A DNA stretch of 64,000 bases, from assembly GCF_016908315.1 (NCBI RefSeq), contig NZ_JAFBDQ010000001.1, positions 62,001 to 126,000 on the forward strand. The letters are read 5' to 3'. A program made the position numbers and the translations under genes. Source of the DNA: Halanaerobacter jeridensis (GTDB lineage: Bacteria; Bacillota; Halanaerobiia; Halobacteroidales; Halobacteroidaceae). Positions within the stretch are counted from its first letter, which is position 1; each line of letters starts with the position of its first letter. Under the pieces are notes generated by a model. The model had not been told where the DNA came from. It worked only from the letters and a program-made list of their open reading frames with translations, and ran no database searches. Positions 44,835-53,390 of this stretch are shown one piece after another.

Positions 44835-45280
44835 CTGAAGGAGGAAAGAGAGACTGAACAAGAAGAAAGAAATAAGTGGTGGTTTAGAAAAAAGACCCTG
44901 CCGTTTTAGAGCTTGTCTTGTTGGTGTTAGTGATTGTGATTATGGCTCGATTAGTAATACCTTATATTATTGATTTTCAACAGGAAGCAGAACAGAAAGA
45001 AATGATAGCTAGTTTGATTAATTTACAGAAGATGTTGGCTCAATACAGAGCTAGAAATGATAGCTTACAATATCCTAAGGATTTATCTATATTTAAAATA
45101 AATGAACATGACTTTAGATATCGTACTTTTCAAAATAAAAAAGAATATGTAGTCAGTATTAAGCTTGATTTTGATAATGATGGTAGAGTAGATGACTATT
45201 TATATGTATCTAGTCGTAAGTTTGGTGTAGAAAAAAAGCTAGATGCCGAGCAGCCGCCTACTTTAGCATCCCCAAAATAA
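44835..45280 (+). CDS. Pseudopilin-like protein with an apparent -1 frameshift
   Basis: The 3' part (44918-45280, open from 44888) encodes LVLVIVIMARLVIPYIIDFQ and a GspG-like helix (EMIASLINLQKMLAQYRA). Its own frame has no start codon with a Shine-Dalgarno. The good AGGAGG at 44821 instead serves a frame beginning CTG 44832/44835 (KEERETEQEERNKWWFRKK), which hits TAG at 44907. Joining the two by a -1 shift near TTTT (44904-44907) gives a continuous N-terminal leader plus pilin helix. A deletion, a base error or recoding are all possible. The canonical Gly before the hydrophobic helix is absent. Confidence 0.6.
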
Positions 45281-45311
45281 ATTGTAAATAAAATTTAAGG
45301 AGGAAAATGAT

Positions 45312-45686
45312 ATGAAAGAGATGTTAAAAAAAGAAGCAGGTTTTACTTTATTAGAATTAATTGTAGTAGTTGCAGTGATTGGTATTTTAGCTGCAATTGT
45401 AGTACCACAGATTGGTAATATTCAAGAAGATGCACAGGTGAATAGTACAAAAGCTAGTTTATCTAGTATTCAAACTGCTTTAGAGCAGTATAAGTTAAAT
45501 GAAAGTAATAATAATAAATATCCTGATGCTTTATCTGATTTAAATATTGATAGTACAGGGTATAATTATTCTGTAGATGATGATAATAAAAATTACTCTG
45601 TGTACAAAGAAGTAAATGGGACTACTTATTATATTGAATCTAGTAGCTCTAAAATTAGTACTGGCGGTGGTTATTCAACTTATTAA
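45312..45686 (+). CDS. Type IV pilin, probable major subunit
   Basis: A 124-aa prepilin. Leader MKEMLKKEAG, cleavage before FTLLELIVVVAVIGILAAI with Glu at position 5, then a short C-terminal domain rich in Ser, Asn, Tyr. GGAGG precedes ATG. A G+C-rich hairpin follows, which could reduce readthrough and so raise its level over downstream pilins; that, its small size and canonical N terminus suggest the major pilin. Confidence 0.9.
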   Translation: MKEMLKKEAGFTLLELIVVVAVIGILAAIVVPQIGNIQEDAQVNSTKASLSSIQTALEQYKLNESNNNKYPDALSDLNIDSTGYNYSVDDDNKNYSVYKEVNGTTYYIESSSSKISTGGGYSTY

Positions 45687-45707
45687 ATCATTTATAGGTA
45701 GATAAGT

Positions 45708-45735
45708 CCCGGGCCAATCTTTTTGGCTCGGGCTC
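45708..45735 (+). terminator. Hairpin (partial terminator) after the major pilin gene
   Basis: CCCGGGCCA (45708-45716) pairs with TGGCTCGGG (45724-45732) with one G-T pair; the tail is not T-rich, so partial termination or mRNA 3'-end protection is more likely than full termination. Confidence 0.5.
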
Positions 45736-45814
45736 CCATTTCACACTTTAGCTTTTTAATTGTCAATTGTACATTATCAACTATAAACTATAATACTTTG
45801 TGTGGTGAAATCTT

Positions 45815-46879
45815 ATGTTTGGTCTTAAATCTGAAGCAGGATTTACTCTTTTAGAAATAATATTAGGAACTGCTGTCTTAGGTATTTTAGCAGTTGCTGT
45901 GATGGGTTATTGGCAGACTAGCACAGGAGCTTTAGAAGATATTCAGACTCATCATATTGCTACTGAATTAGCTAAAAACTCTCTCGAAAAGATGAAAGCT
46001 GAAGCAGGAAATTTAGATCTAAGTGATGATTTCAAAGCTGAATTAACTGCTATAGCTAATGCAGAATCAACTACAATTACTGATTATAAAATAGATTTTG
46101 AAAGGGAAGTATCTTTTTCAAATCCGCCTAAGGTTAAAGTAACAGTTAGTTGGCCAGATAGTCAAGTTACTTTAAACACTATGATAACTGATAAAAGAAA
46201 TCAAGAATATGCATTAGATTTTGATGGCAGTGATGATTATGTTGAAATTAAGGATAGTGCTAGTTTAGATATTACAGGACCCATGACTATAGAATTTTGG
46301 TTTAAAGCTACTGCTCAACCAGCCAGCGGGTCATCTGCTGTTCCTGTAGCTAAAGGAACTTATCAAAGTGGATTTGATTTTTCTTGGTTCTTTGAATATT
46401 TATCTGATGGAAAGTTAGCATTCTCTGTAACTTATGATGATGCTGGAAATCAGCCACTTGAAAGTAATAAGGAGTTAACTGATAACAAGTGGCATCATGT
46501 AGCTGGAGTTTTTACAGGAACTAAACAATTATTTTATTTAGATGGTCAATTGCAGGATAGTATTAATATCAATGATACTATTTTAAGCAATAACCATTCT
46601 TTATTAGTAGCAGCTAGCCATAAGAGTGATGATAGATTATCAGAATATACAACTGCTCAATTAAAAGAAATTAGGTTATGGCAGACAGCTTTATCAAAAG
46701 CAGAAATAGAAACTAAAATGTATCAAGAATCTAAAGGTGGAGAAGCGGGCTTAGTAGGCTATTGGAAATTAGATGAAGGTACCGGTGATATTGCTTATGA
46801 TTATGCTGGGGGCAATAATGGTACAATCTCTGGAGCGCAGTATCAAAAAGTCTTTTGGTGGCAGCGAAAAACTAATTGA
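45815..46879 (+). CDS. Minor pilin fused to a LamG/concanavalin-like lectin domain
   Basis: A 354-aa prepilin: cleavage site after KSEAG, then FTLLEIILGTAVLGILAVAV. A short pilin part reaches about residue 130. From there a LamG-type domain (YALDFDGSDDYVEIKDSASLDITGP, MTIEFWFKA, NKWHHVAGVFTG, QLFYLDGQ, LKEIRLWQTALS, GLVGYWKLDEGTG) fills the rest. LamG domains bind sugars or proteins, so this is probably a tip adhesin. GTGGTG precedes ATG. Confidence 0.88.
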   Translation: MFGLKSEAGFTLLEIILGTAVLGILAVAVMGYWQTSTGALEDIQTHHIATELAKNSLEKMKAEAGNLDLSDDFKAELTAIANAESTTITDYKIDFEREVSFSNPPKVKVTVSWPDSQVTLNTMITDKRNQEYALDFDGSDDYVEIKDSASLDITGPMTIEFWFKATAQPASGSSAVPVAKGTYQSGFDFSWFFEYLSDGKLAFSVTYDDAGNQPLESNKELTDNKWHHVAGVFTGTKQLFYLDGQLQDSININDTILSNNHSLLVAASHKSDDRLSEYTTAQLKEIRLWQTALSKAEIETKMYQESKGGEAGLVGYWKLDEGTGDIAYDYAGGNNGTISGAQYQKVFWWQRKTN

Positions 46880-46932
46880 TAATTAAAAGAGAATGAAGCG
46901 TTATAATTTATTCTTTGTTGATTATCAATTAG
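46872..46932. repeat. Inverted repeat upstream of a minor pilin gene
   Basis: Perfect 12-bp arms CTAATTGATAAT (46872-46883) and ATTATCAATTAG (46921-46932), with further inner pairing (AGAAT/ATTCT-type). It begins in the last codons of the LamG pilin gene. Both this gap and the one before 45815 end in the same leader TTTGTGTGGTGA. Confidence 0.55.
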
Positions 46933-46968
46933 TGATATATAAATTCAGTATTTGTGTGGTGATCTGAT

Positions 46969-47448
46969 GTGAGGTGGAAGGCAAAATTATATAAAGAAGA
47001 ACAAGGATTCACTTTACTAGAATTAGTAATGGTTGTTGCTGTAGTGGGAATGCTAGCTACTGCTTTAGGAGGAACAATTATTAGCCAGTATGAGATATGG
47101 CAGTTTAACACTAATCAGGCTAAAGTAGTGGAAAATAGTGAGTTGTTCATTTCTTATTTAGAAAAGGATATTAGTCAAGCAATTGATTATGAGTTAGTGA
47201 ATGACCAGCAACTAGAACTGAAATTAGATAAAAATCAAGACGGTGTTTTTGAGGCGACTAGTAGTGATGAACTTGTAACTTATAGTCAATCTAATCTTGA
47301 GCAGTATAGTGAAGTAGTAACTGATATTAAATTTACTAAAGCTGAAGCTAGATTAATCAAAGTAGATATTAGCTTAAAAAGTGGAGATTTCAAAGAACAA
47401 ATAACAAAATATTTTCATATTGGCTCTGTTAATTATACTACAAATTGA
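46969..47448 (+). CDS. Minor pilin (PilW/GspJ-like)
   Basis: A 159-aa prepilin: leader MRWKAKLYKEEQG, then FTLLELVMVVAVVGMLATAL with Glu5. The rest resembles GspJ/PilW-type minor pilins (QFNTNQAKVVENSELFISYLEKDISQA). The start is GTG 46969 with GGTGAT five bases upstream. Confidence 0.82.
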   Translation: MRWKAKLYKEEQGFTLLELVMVVAVVGMLATALGGTIISQYEIWQFNTNQAKVVENSELFISYLEKDISQAIDYELVNDQQLELKLDKNQDGVFEATSSDELVTYSQSNLEQYSEVVTDIKFTKAEARLIKVDISLKSGDFKEQITKYFHIGSVNYTTN

Positions 47449-47502
47449 TTTTAAATAGTCGCTTGACTTTATAAAGCTCTGCTAACTTAGGTGGTGATTG
47501 AA

Positions 47503-49080
47503 GTGGAAATTAATAGTGAAAAGGGAGCAGTTTTAATTTTAACGCTGATTTTGTTATCAGTTTCAATAATTTTTATTACTGCGATGAATAGAATTATTTA
47601 TAATGATACTAATCGTTTTGAAAGTGATAAAAAGTTAGAAAAAGCTAAAAAGTTAGCTAGAGCTGGTTTAGAAGAAGAACTTAATAACTTAGAAGCAGGG
47701 GAGATCACCTTAGGTTCAACTGCTAGTAATTTAGGGGCAGGCTCATATCAGACTACAGTTGAAATTAATAATCAAGGTCAACTTTTGATAAGTAGTCAAG
47801 GTATAGTAGATGGACGAAATAAAAAATTAGCGGTAAAAAAAGAAATGCCTGTTCTAATGAACGATTATAATAATTTTGCTGAATTTAATAATTGGGTTAA
47901 TCCTAATCAAGAGCCCAAAAATATTAGTTTAAATAATAAAACAGGACCGTGGCAGTATTTTGGAGTAACTGGTGGTAATGGAAATAATGGTGGAGGTCGT
48001 CCTGACCATGCTGGACCCCCTGAAGGAGGTGGTCCCCCCGACCATGCTGGACCACCAAACGGGGGCGGACCACCTGGAAATAATAGTGGTAATAGTATTT
48101 GGGGTTATAATAGTGGTGAGCAATATTTATATACTAAAAAGGAGCCTTCCGTAATTAGTGGGATGTATAATTCTAATGATATTGCTTTGCAGGATTATGA
48201 AATTGAAGTAGAAATGAGAAATAATAATGATGATAATGACAAGATGGGTTTTGTATTTAGATATCAAGATGAGGATAATTATTATTTATTTAGTTGGGAA
48301 AGGAAAGTTGATTATATTTTTATTTTTAAGATTGAATATCATGAAATTGCTATCTATAAGAAAACTTCTAGCTCAGGTTTATCAGAATTAGTTGCTGATA
48401 ATGATTATTTTTTTGATTTTCAGCCTAATGATAAATATAGTTTAGCTAGTTGGACTAATATTAAGATTCGAGCTGAAGGAAATAATTTAAAAGTCTATTT
48501 TAATGATAATCCGACTCCAGTCTTAGAAGCTAATGATAGTGATTTGGAATCTGGGAGCTACGGGCCAATGGCAGATGGTTTAAAAGATGCTCGTTTTCGT
48601 AATTTAGAAGTTACTCCTTTAAATGTTGGAGAAAATACAGAAGTAGTAGATGACAATAGTGCAGTAAATAATTCGGCTTTAGAGTTAATAAATGAACAGA
48701 CTTATTATAAAGATAGTAATTCTAATTATGATCCTAGTAAAATCTATCGTGTAAGTGCTAGAGTTAAGCAAGAACAAGACCCTAATTCAGGGGGCCAAAA
48801 GTGTTTCCTTGGTGTACAGGGATTAGATATTAATGAACAAGCAATAGATAATTATTATGTAGCGGCTAATGATGTGTCTCTGCAAGCTAGTGATGGTTGG
48901 CAAACTTTTGTTGGATATTTTACTGGGGCAGATAATGTACCTACTGGGATAAATCCTACTATCTTAGATTCAGCAGTAGAAAGTTTCAGACCTGTATTTA
49001 AAGTGAATAGTACTAATGGAGATGGAACAGTAAGAATTGATTATATAAAAATAGAACAATTGGAGATAAATAAGAATTAA
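47503..49080 (+). CDS. Large PilX-like minor pilin with Gly-Pro linker and binding modules
   Basis: About 525 aa. N terminus EINSEKGAVLILTLILLSVSII is PilX/GspK-like, lacking Glu5. A Gly/Pro-rich linker (about residues 160-195) has tandem PDHAGPP-x-GGGPP units. Next is a beta domain with MGFVFRYQDEDNYYLFSWERK, like thrombospondin-C-terminal/LamG-type lectin folds, then a domain ending FRPVFKVNSTNGDGTVRIDYIKIE that resembles carbohydrate-binding modules. GTG 47503 is chosen because GTG 47491 overlaps the GGTGGTGAT Shine-Dalgarno. Probable pilus-tip adhesin. Confidence 0.8.
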   Translation: MEINSEKGAVLILTLILLSVSIIFITAMNRIIYNDTNRFESDKKLEKAKKLARAGLEEELNNLEAGEITLGSTASNLGAGSYQTTVEINNQGQLLISSQGIVDGRNKKLAVKKEMPVLMNDYNNFAEFNNWVNPNQEPKNISLNNKTGPWQYFGVTGGNGNNGGGRPDHAGPPEGGGPPDHAGPPNGGGPPGNNSGNSIWGYNSGEQYLYTKKEPSVISGMYNSNDIALQDYEIEVEMRNNNDDNDKMGFVFRYQDEDNYYLFSWERKVDYIFIFKIEYHEIAIYKKTSSSGLSELVADNDYFFDFQPNDKYSLASWTNIKIRAEGNNLKVYFNDNPTPVLEANDSDLESGSYGPMADGLKDARFRNLEVTPLNVGENTEVVDDNSAVNNSALELINEQTYYKDSNSNYDPSKIYRVSARVKQEQDPNSGGQKCFLGVQGLDINEQAIDNYYVAANDVSLQASDGWQTFVGYFTGADNVPTGINPTILDSAVESFRPVFKVNSTNGDGTVRIDYIKIEQLEINKN

Positions 49081-49103
49081 AGTAATATTGTGGAGGTGAT
49101 TTT

Positions 49104-49967
49104 TTGTTTGGCATATTTGGTTCTGATGCTCAATTGGGTATCGATATAGGGAATAGTATTCGTGCAGCTCAGTATAAAGACAATACTTTTAAGACTAAAG
49201 AATATCAAGATTTAAGTACACAGATAAAAGAAGATTTTAATACTAAAGATTTAGTGACTGCGATTGATAGTAATCAAATTCGAATTAAATTTCTTGATGT
49301 GCCTGAAAATTTATCAGAAAATGAGATAGAGCAGATGATTGAATTAGAATTTGAAGAGCCTAATTTGATTTTGCAGTATGAAATAATTGATTTTTTTGCT
49401 GATAAATATATAATTGCTTTAGCAGTAGACAAAGAATTGATTCAAGATAAATTTGATCAAATGAAAGAATTAGGTTTTAAGCCGCAAGTGATAGAAACAG
49501 AATTTCATGCTAATATTCGTTATTTATATCAGCAACATCCTAACTTACAACAGACAGTGTCTTTAATTGATATTGGCAAGAATAAAACTGATTTAATAAT
49601 TGCTAAAAATAGTCAGCCAGTCTTTATTAGAAGTTTTGGCTTTGCGGGACAACATATTAGTGAAAGACTAGCTAAAATAAATGATATGACAATAGAGGAA
49701 GCAGAAGAATATAAAAAGACAGAGATTGAAACAGATGATTTAAAATTAGTACTGGAGGAGATAAGAACCCAGATTTATAGTTCTTTGGACTATTTTCAAT
49801 CTGAATATCGGGGTACAGTTTCTAAGTTGTTCTTAACTGGTGGCAGTAGTAAGGTTAAAGGACTTAAAGAATATTTGGAAAATCAGGTGGGAATTACTAC
49901 GCAGCGTTTAGAGGAAAGTGAATTTTCAGTTGCTAAAGGATTGGCCCTGAGGGTAAAGAATGATTAG
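49104..49967 (+). CDS. pilM: Type IV pilus assembly protein PilM
   Basis: A 287-aa actin-like (FtsA-fold) cytoplasmic ATPase-like protein: LGIDIGNSIRAAQY, SLIDIGKNKTDLII, IRSFGFAGQHISERLA, LFLTGGSSKVKGLKEYL. The start is TTG 49104 behind GGAGGTGAT. It would bind the cytoplasmic N terminus of PilN. Followed by pilN, pilO, a pilP-like gene and pilQ. Confidence 0.93.
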   Translation: MFGIFGSDAQLGIDIGNSIRAAQYKDNTFKTKEYQDLSTQIKEDFNTKDLVTAIDSNQIRIKFLDVPENLSENEIEQMIELEFEEPNLILQYEIIDFFADKYIIALAVDKELIQDKFDQMKELGFKPQVIETEFHANIRYLYQQHPNLQQTVSLIDIGKNKTDLIIAKNSQPVFIRSFGFAGQHISERLAKINDMTIEEAEEYKKTEIETDDLKLVLEEIRTQIYSSLDYFQSEYRGTVSKLFLTGGSSKVKGLKEYLENQVGITTQRLEESEFSVAKGLALRVKND

Positions 49968-49985
49968 AGAGGAGGTTGTTATTGA

Positions 49986-50510
49986 GTGGTTAACTTTCTA
50001 ACAAAAGAATTTATCTGGGAACAAAGACAGGGACTTATTTATTTTATATTAATTATATTATCTATTTTATTAATTTTTGCTGTTGCTTATTATACTATAA
50101 ATAGTTATTTAGAGCTTAAGCTTTTAAAAGAAAAACAGCAAGTTGTAGCTAAACAGAATCAAAAATTAAAAGATAAGATAGCCCAGATTGAGAAAATTGA
50201 AGAGCAAAATGCTAATATAAAAGAAAAAATTGAGACTAAACAACAGCAACTTAAAGAAATGACTGAAGCGAAAGAAGTTTGGGAAGAATTGAGTTTACTT
50301 GCTTCTCCTGATATACAATTGCAGAGTTTTGAATTTAGTGAACAAAATTTTAATATTAGTGGCATTACTAAAGATATGCAGTATTTGAATTTATTAAACA
50401 GACAATTAGAAGAGACGAGCTTATTACAGAAGTTTTACTTAGATGAGATTAATAAGCGAAAAAAATTTGTTATATTTAGGATTGAGGGCCAATTGCAGAA
50501 AGGAGAGTAA
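49986..50510 (+). CDS. pilN: Type IV pilus assembly protein PilN
   Basis: A 174-aa bitopic membrane protein: short cytoplasmic N terminus (VNFLTKEF) for PilM binding, one helix (FILIILSILLIFAVAYYTI), coiled coil, small PilN-type domain. The start is GTG 49986 behind GAGGAGG. Canonical INLLP of other PilN proteins is only loosely kept. Confidence 0.85.
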   Translation: MVNFLTKEFIWEQRQGLIYFILIILSILLIFAVAYYTINSYLELKLLKEKQQVVAKQNQKLKDKIAQIEKIEEQNANIKEKIETKQQQLKEMTEAKEVWEELSLLASPDIQLQSFEFSEQNFNISGITKDMQYLNLLNRQLEETSLLQKFYLDEINKRKKFVIFRIEGQLQKGE

Positions 50511-50513
50511 GTT

Positions 50514-51002
50514 ATGAATCGCAAGCTAGGTATTATTCTGTTAATTATTATATTATTAGCAACTGGTTATTATTTTTTAATCTATAATAAATTAGAAAGT
50601 AAAAAAGGACAAGCAGTTGTTAAACTAAGTCAAGAAATTAATCGACTAGAAGATAATAAAGAAAAATTACTAACTCTAGAAAAATTAAAACTTAAAAATA
50701 AAAAATTAGAGAAAAAATTAAAAGAGCAAAGTACTACTGATTTTTTAAGTTCTGATAGAATCAATGATTTTATTATTAACTTAAATGCTTATCAAGTAGT
50801 AGAAGATATAAAATTCAATTCTAATCCGACTAATAATCTAAAGTTGACTTTTGCTCTTAAGGGTCAGTTTGAAGAAATTTATGATTTTTTAGCAGAGTTG
50901 AAATATAGTCATAATACTCAAGAGTTAACAATTACTAATAAAGGAAAAGAGTTAAAGGCTTCTTTAACTCTAATTTTTCCTATAGAAGGGGCTGATGAAT
51001 AA
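50514..51002 (+). CDS. pilO: Type IV pilus assembly protein PilO
   Basis: A 162-aa bitopic protein: N-terminal helix (GIILLIIILLATGYYFLIY), Lys/Glu coiled coil, ferredoxin-like PilO domain (LKLTFALKGQFEEIYDFLAEL). It starts four bases after pilN behind AAGGAGAG. Forms the alignment subcomplex with PilN. Confidence 0.85.
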   Translation: MNRKLGIILLIIILLATGYYFLIYNKLESKKGQAVVKLSQEINRLEDNKEKLLTLEKLKLKNKKLEKKLKEQSTTDFLSSDRINDFIINLNAYQVVEDIKFNSNPTNNLKLTFALKGQFEEIYDFLAELKYSHNTQELTITNKGKELKASLTLIFPIEGADE

Positions 51003-51533
51003 TTGAAAAAATGGGTTATTATTTTATTAATAATTGCTTTAAGTAGTGGTCTGTACTTATATTATAATAATAATTGGCAACAAAAATTAGAGCAGTTAGC
51101 CCAATTTAAAGCAGAAATGGATCAGCCATTAACAGTAGAAGAAGAAGTAACAGTTCAATTAAATGAAACTACTACTAAACAGAAGAAAAAGATTAGAGTT
51201 ATTTCTCCTTTTATTTCAGAACTAAAATTGAATGAAGAACAGGAAAATATAGCTAATGAGGAGAAAAAATCTGGAACTGAAAGTCAAAAAAATAAAGAAA
51301 AGATGCAAGCTAAAAATCCGCGCCCGTTTTTTAAATTGTTAGGTATTTTAAAAAACAATAACCGTAGTTTAGTAAGTATAGCAGTAGGGAAAGAAATAAA
51401 AAGATTAACTGTTGGTGAAGAAATAAAGGGTTTTAAATTAGTGGAAATAAATGAGAATAATGTGGTTCTAAAAAAGGCTGAGCAAAGATTCACCTTTTGG
51501 TTAGGAGGGGAAGAGAAGAAAAAGAAGCAGTAA
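51003..51533 (+). CDS. PilP/GspC-like pilus alignment protein
   Basis: A 176-aa protein with an N-terminal membrane helix (WVIILLIIALSSGLYLYY) instead of a PilP lipobox, a disordered Glu/Lys linker, and a C-terminal HR/PilP-like beta domain (FKLLGILKNNNRSLVSIAVGKEIKRLTVGEEIKGFKLVEI). That places it closer to GspC than to lipoprotein PilP. The start is TTG immediately after the pilO stop. It should contact the secretin. Confidence 0.75.
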   Translation: MKKWVIILLIIALSSGLYLYYNNNWQQKLEQLAQFKAEMDQPLTVEEEVTVQLNETTTKQKKKIRVISPFISELKLNEEQENIANEEKKSGTESQKNKEKMQAKNPRPFFKLLGILKNNNRSLVSIAVGKEIKRLTVGEEIKGFKLVEINENNVVLKKAEQRFTFWLGGEEKKKKQ

Positions 51534-51557
51534 ACTAAGCACAAGGGGGTAATCAAA

Positions 51558-53195
51558 ATTAAACGACTTAAAAAAAGCAGAATTATAATTTTAGTCATTA
51601 TCTCGTTATTTATTATAAATTTTGCAGTGCAGGCGGATGAACAACAGAATTTAGATATTAATTTTAGTAAGTTGCCATTAACCGAAGCTTTTAGAAATTT
51701 AGCAGAAATGACAGAAATGAATATTGCAATTGATAGTTCAGTTCAGGGTACTGCTACGCTTTATTTAAATGATGTCACTGTTTATGATGCTTTAGATGCT
51801 TTAACTAGAACCCATGGTTTAGACTATCAGCTTATTAAGGGGACAATTTATATTGCCCCCCAGGAAAAGATTAAAAATAATTATAATCAAATGCGCACCG
51901 AAATTTTCAAATTAGAAAATGCTAATCCAGAGAAGATTAAAGAAAATATTGACCATTTAGTAGAAGAAGGCACAATTAAAATTAATGAGCGGACTAATAG
52001 TTTAATAATTACTACTTATCAGGATGATTTAGAGCAAATAGACCAGACAATTAAAGGTTTAGATTATTCTAGACAACAGGTTTCTTTGCAAGTAAGATTT
52101 GAAGAAATTTCTCATACTAAACTGAAGGAATTAGGCATTGATTGGAAGTTAGGTAGCAAAGGAGAAATAGATAGTAGTTCTAATTCAGATGCTGATAGTT
52201 TTCAAGTTGGTGACCTAGAGTTTGGTTATCAGGCTTCCTTAAATGTGCTAGAAAATTCAGGGGCAGCAAGTGTAATAGCTAATCCTAAAATAACAACTAT
52301 GGCAGGAGAAAAAGCTCATATTAATATTGGAGATGAAATTCCAATTGTTAAGGTAGAAACAACTGAAGAGGATGATGGAACTACTGAGACTTCGACTGAG
52401 GTAGAATACCGTAATGTAGGAATTGATTTAAATATTTTGCCTAAGATCAGGGAGAATGGTAAAATATTTATTGATTTACAGCCAGAAGTTACTACTTTTT
52501 TAGAGTGGAAAGAGGTAGGACAGAATCGTTATCCTAAGACTAGTGTGAAGAAGGTGCAGACTAAAGTGGAAGTTAAAGATGGACAGACTATTGCCATCGG
52601 GGGATTAATTCAAGAAACGGAACGTGAAAACATGTCTAAAATACCTTTCTTAGGGGATATGCCTGTTTTAGGAAAATTATTCAGAACAGAAAAAACCGAA
52701 CATGAGAAGAGAGAATTAGTAATTTTTATTACTCCTAAAATTATAGACCTTGATGATAAGCAGCCAGTTAGAAGCGAAAAACAGAATGAAGATGCTGCAA
52801 AAGATTCATCTGAAAATGCTTCTACAGATTCAAAAAGTACTCGAACAGAAGAAAGCAATAAAACAAATCTCAAACAACAAGCTAAGGATGAACAAGAAAC
52901 TTATAAAAGTCCTAAGCTATTATTTATTTCTCAATTAATGTCTCAAGAACCAGTAACTAAACATTATGTATTACAGTTAGGGGCATTTAAGAATAGAGAT
53001 AATGCGAAAAAATTATTAAAAGAGCTAAGAACTAATCAATTTGACCCTGTGTTGATTAAAAGAGAATTATACAAGATATATGTAGGTCCTTTTGTAAATA
53101 AAGATAGAGCAAAGCAAGTTGCTCAAGAACTTAAAAATTATGATTATAAATATTTTTTTAAAACAACCCATTTAAAAGAAGGACAAGAATTATAA
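51558..53195 (+). CDS. pilQ: Secretin PilQ with a C-terminal SPOR domain, apparent ATT start
   Basis: Outer-membrane secretin. No ATG/GTG/TTG in frame gives a signal peptide; ATT 51558, eight bases after GGGGG, gives RLKKSRIIILVIISLFIINFAVQA, a normal one (GTG 51627 would remove it). Then an STN/N0 domain (SKLPLTEAFRNLAEM), an N1-type domain, the secretin core (about 170-420; GGLIQETERENMSKIPFLGDMPVLGKLF), a Ser/Lys/Glu linker, and SPOR (about 468-545; HYVLQLGAFKNRDNAKKLLKEL, YKIYVGPF). No AMIN domain is present. SPOR binds denuded peptidoglycan, so it may anchor the ring. Confidence 0.88.
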   Translation: MKRLKKSRIIILVIISLFIINFAVQADEQQNLDINFSKLPLTEAFRNLAEMTEMNIAIDSSVQGTATLYLNDVTVYDALDALTRTHGLDYQLIKGTIYIAPQEKIKNNYNQMRTEIFKLENANPEKIKENIDHLVEEGTIKINERTNSLIITTYQDDLEQIDQTIKGLDYSRQQVSLQVRFEEISHTKLKELGIDWKLGSKGEIDSSSNSDADSFQVGDLEFGYQASLNVLENSGAASVIANPKITTMAGEKAHINIGDEIPIVKVETTEEDDGTTETSTEVEYRNVGIDLNILPKIRENGKIFIDLQPEVTTFLEWKEVGQNRYPKTSVKKVQTKVEVKDGQTIAIGGLIQETERENMSKIPFLGDMPVLGKLFRTEKTEHEKRELVIFITPKIIDLDDKQPVRSEKQNEDAAKDSSENASTDSKSTRTEESNKTNLKQQAKDEQETYKSPKLLFISQLMSQEPVTKHYVLQLGAFKNRDNAKKLLKELRTNQFDPVLIKRELYKIYVGPFVNKDRAKQVAQELKNYDYKYFFKTTHLKEGQEL

Positions 53196-53230
53196 TTTTC
53201 ATTAAAGAATTATAAGCAATATATTTCAGG

Positions 53231-53263
53231 GCTATTTTAGCTATTATTAAAATAGCTCTTTTT
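53231..53263 (+). terminator. Terminator after the pilus operon
   Basis: Perfect 9-bp stem GCTATTTTA (53231-53239)/TAAAATAGC (53248-53256) followed by CTTTTTG. Confidence 0.85.
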
Positions 53264-53390
53264 GTTTTGGAATTGCTGGGTTCTGTGCTTTTTTTTAATC
53301 TTGTTTTATGATACAATTACATAAGATAGAAAATGAGCAGCAAACTAAAAGCAAATTTATTTATATTAATCCATATTTTGAGGTGAAAAA

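Noticed and set aside
47985-48080. Tandem repeats as a CRISPR array
   Set aside because: Repeats are in frame inside a pilin gene, with no unique spacers and no cas genes; they encode a Gly-Pro linker.
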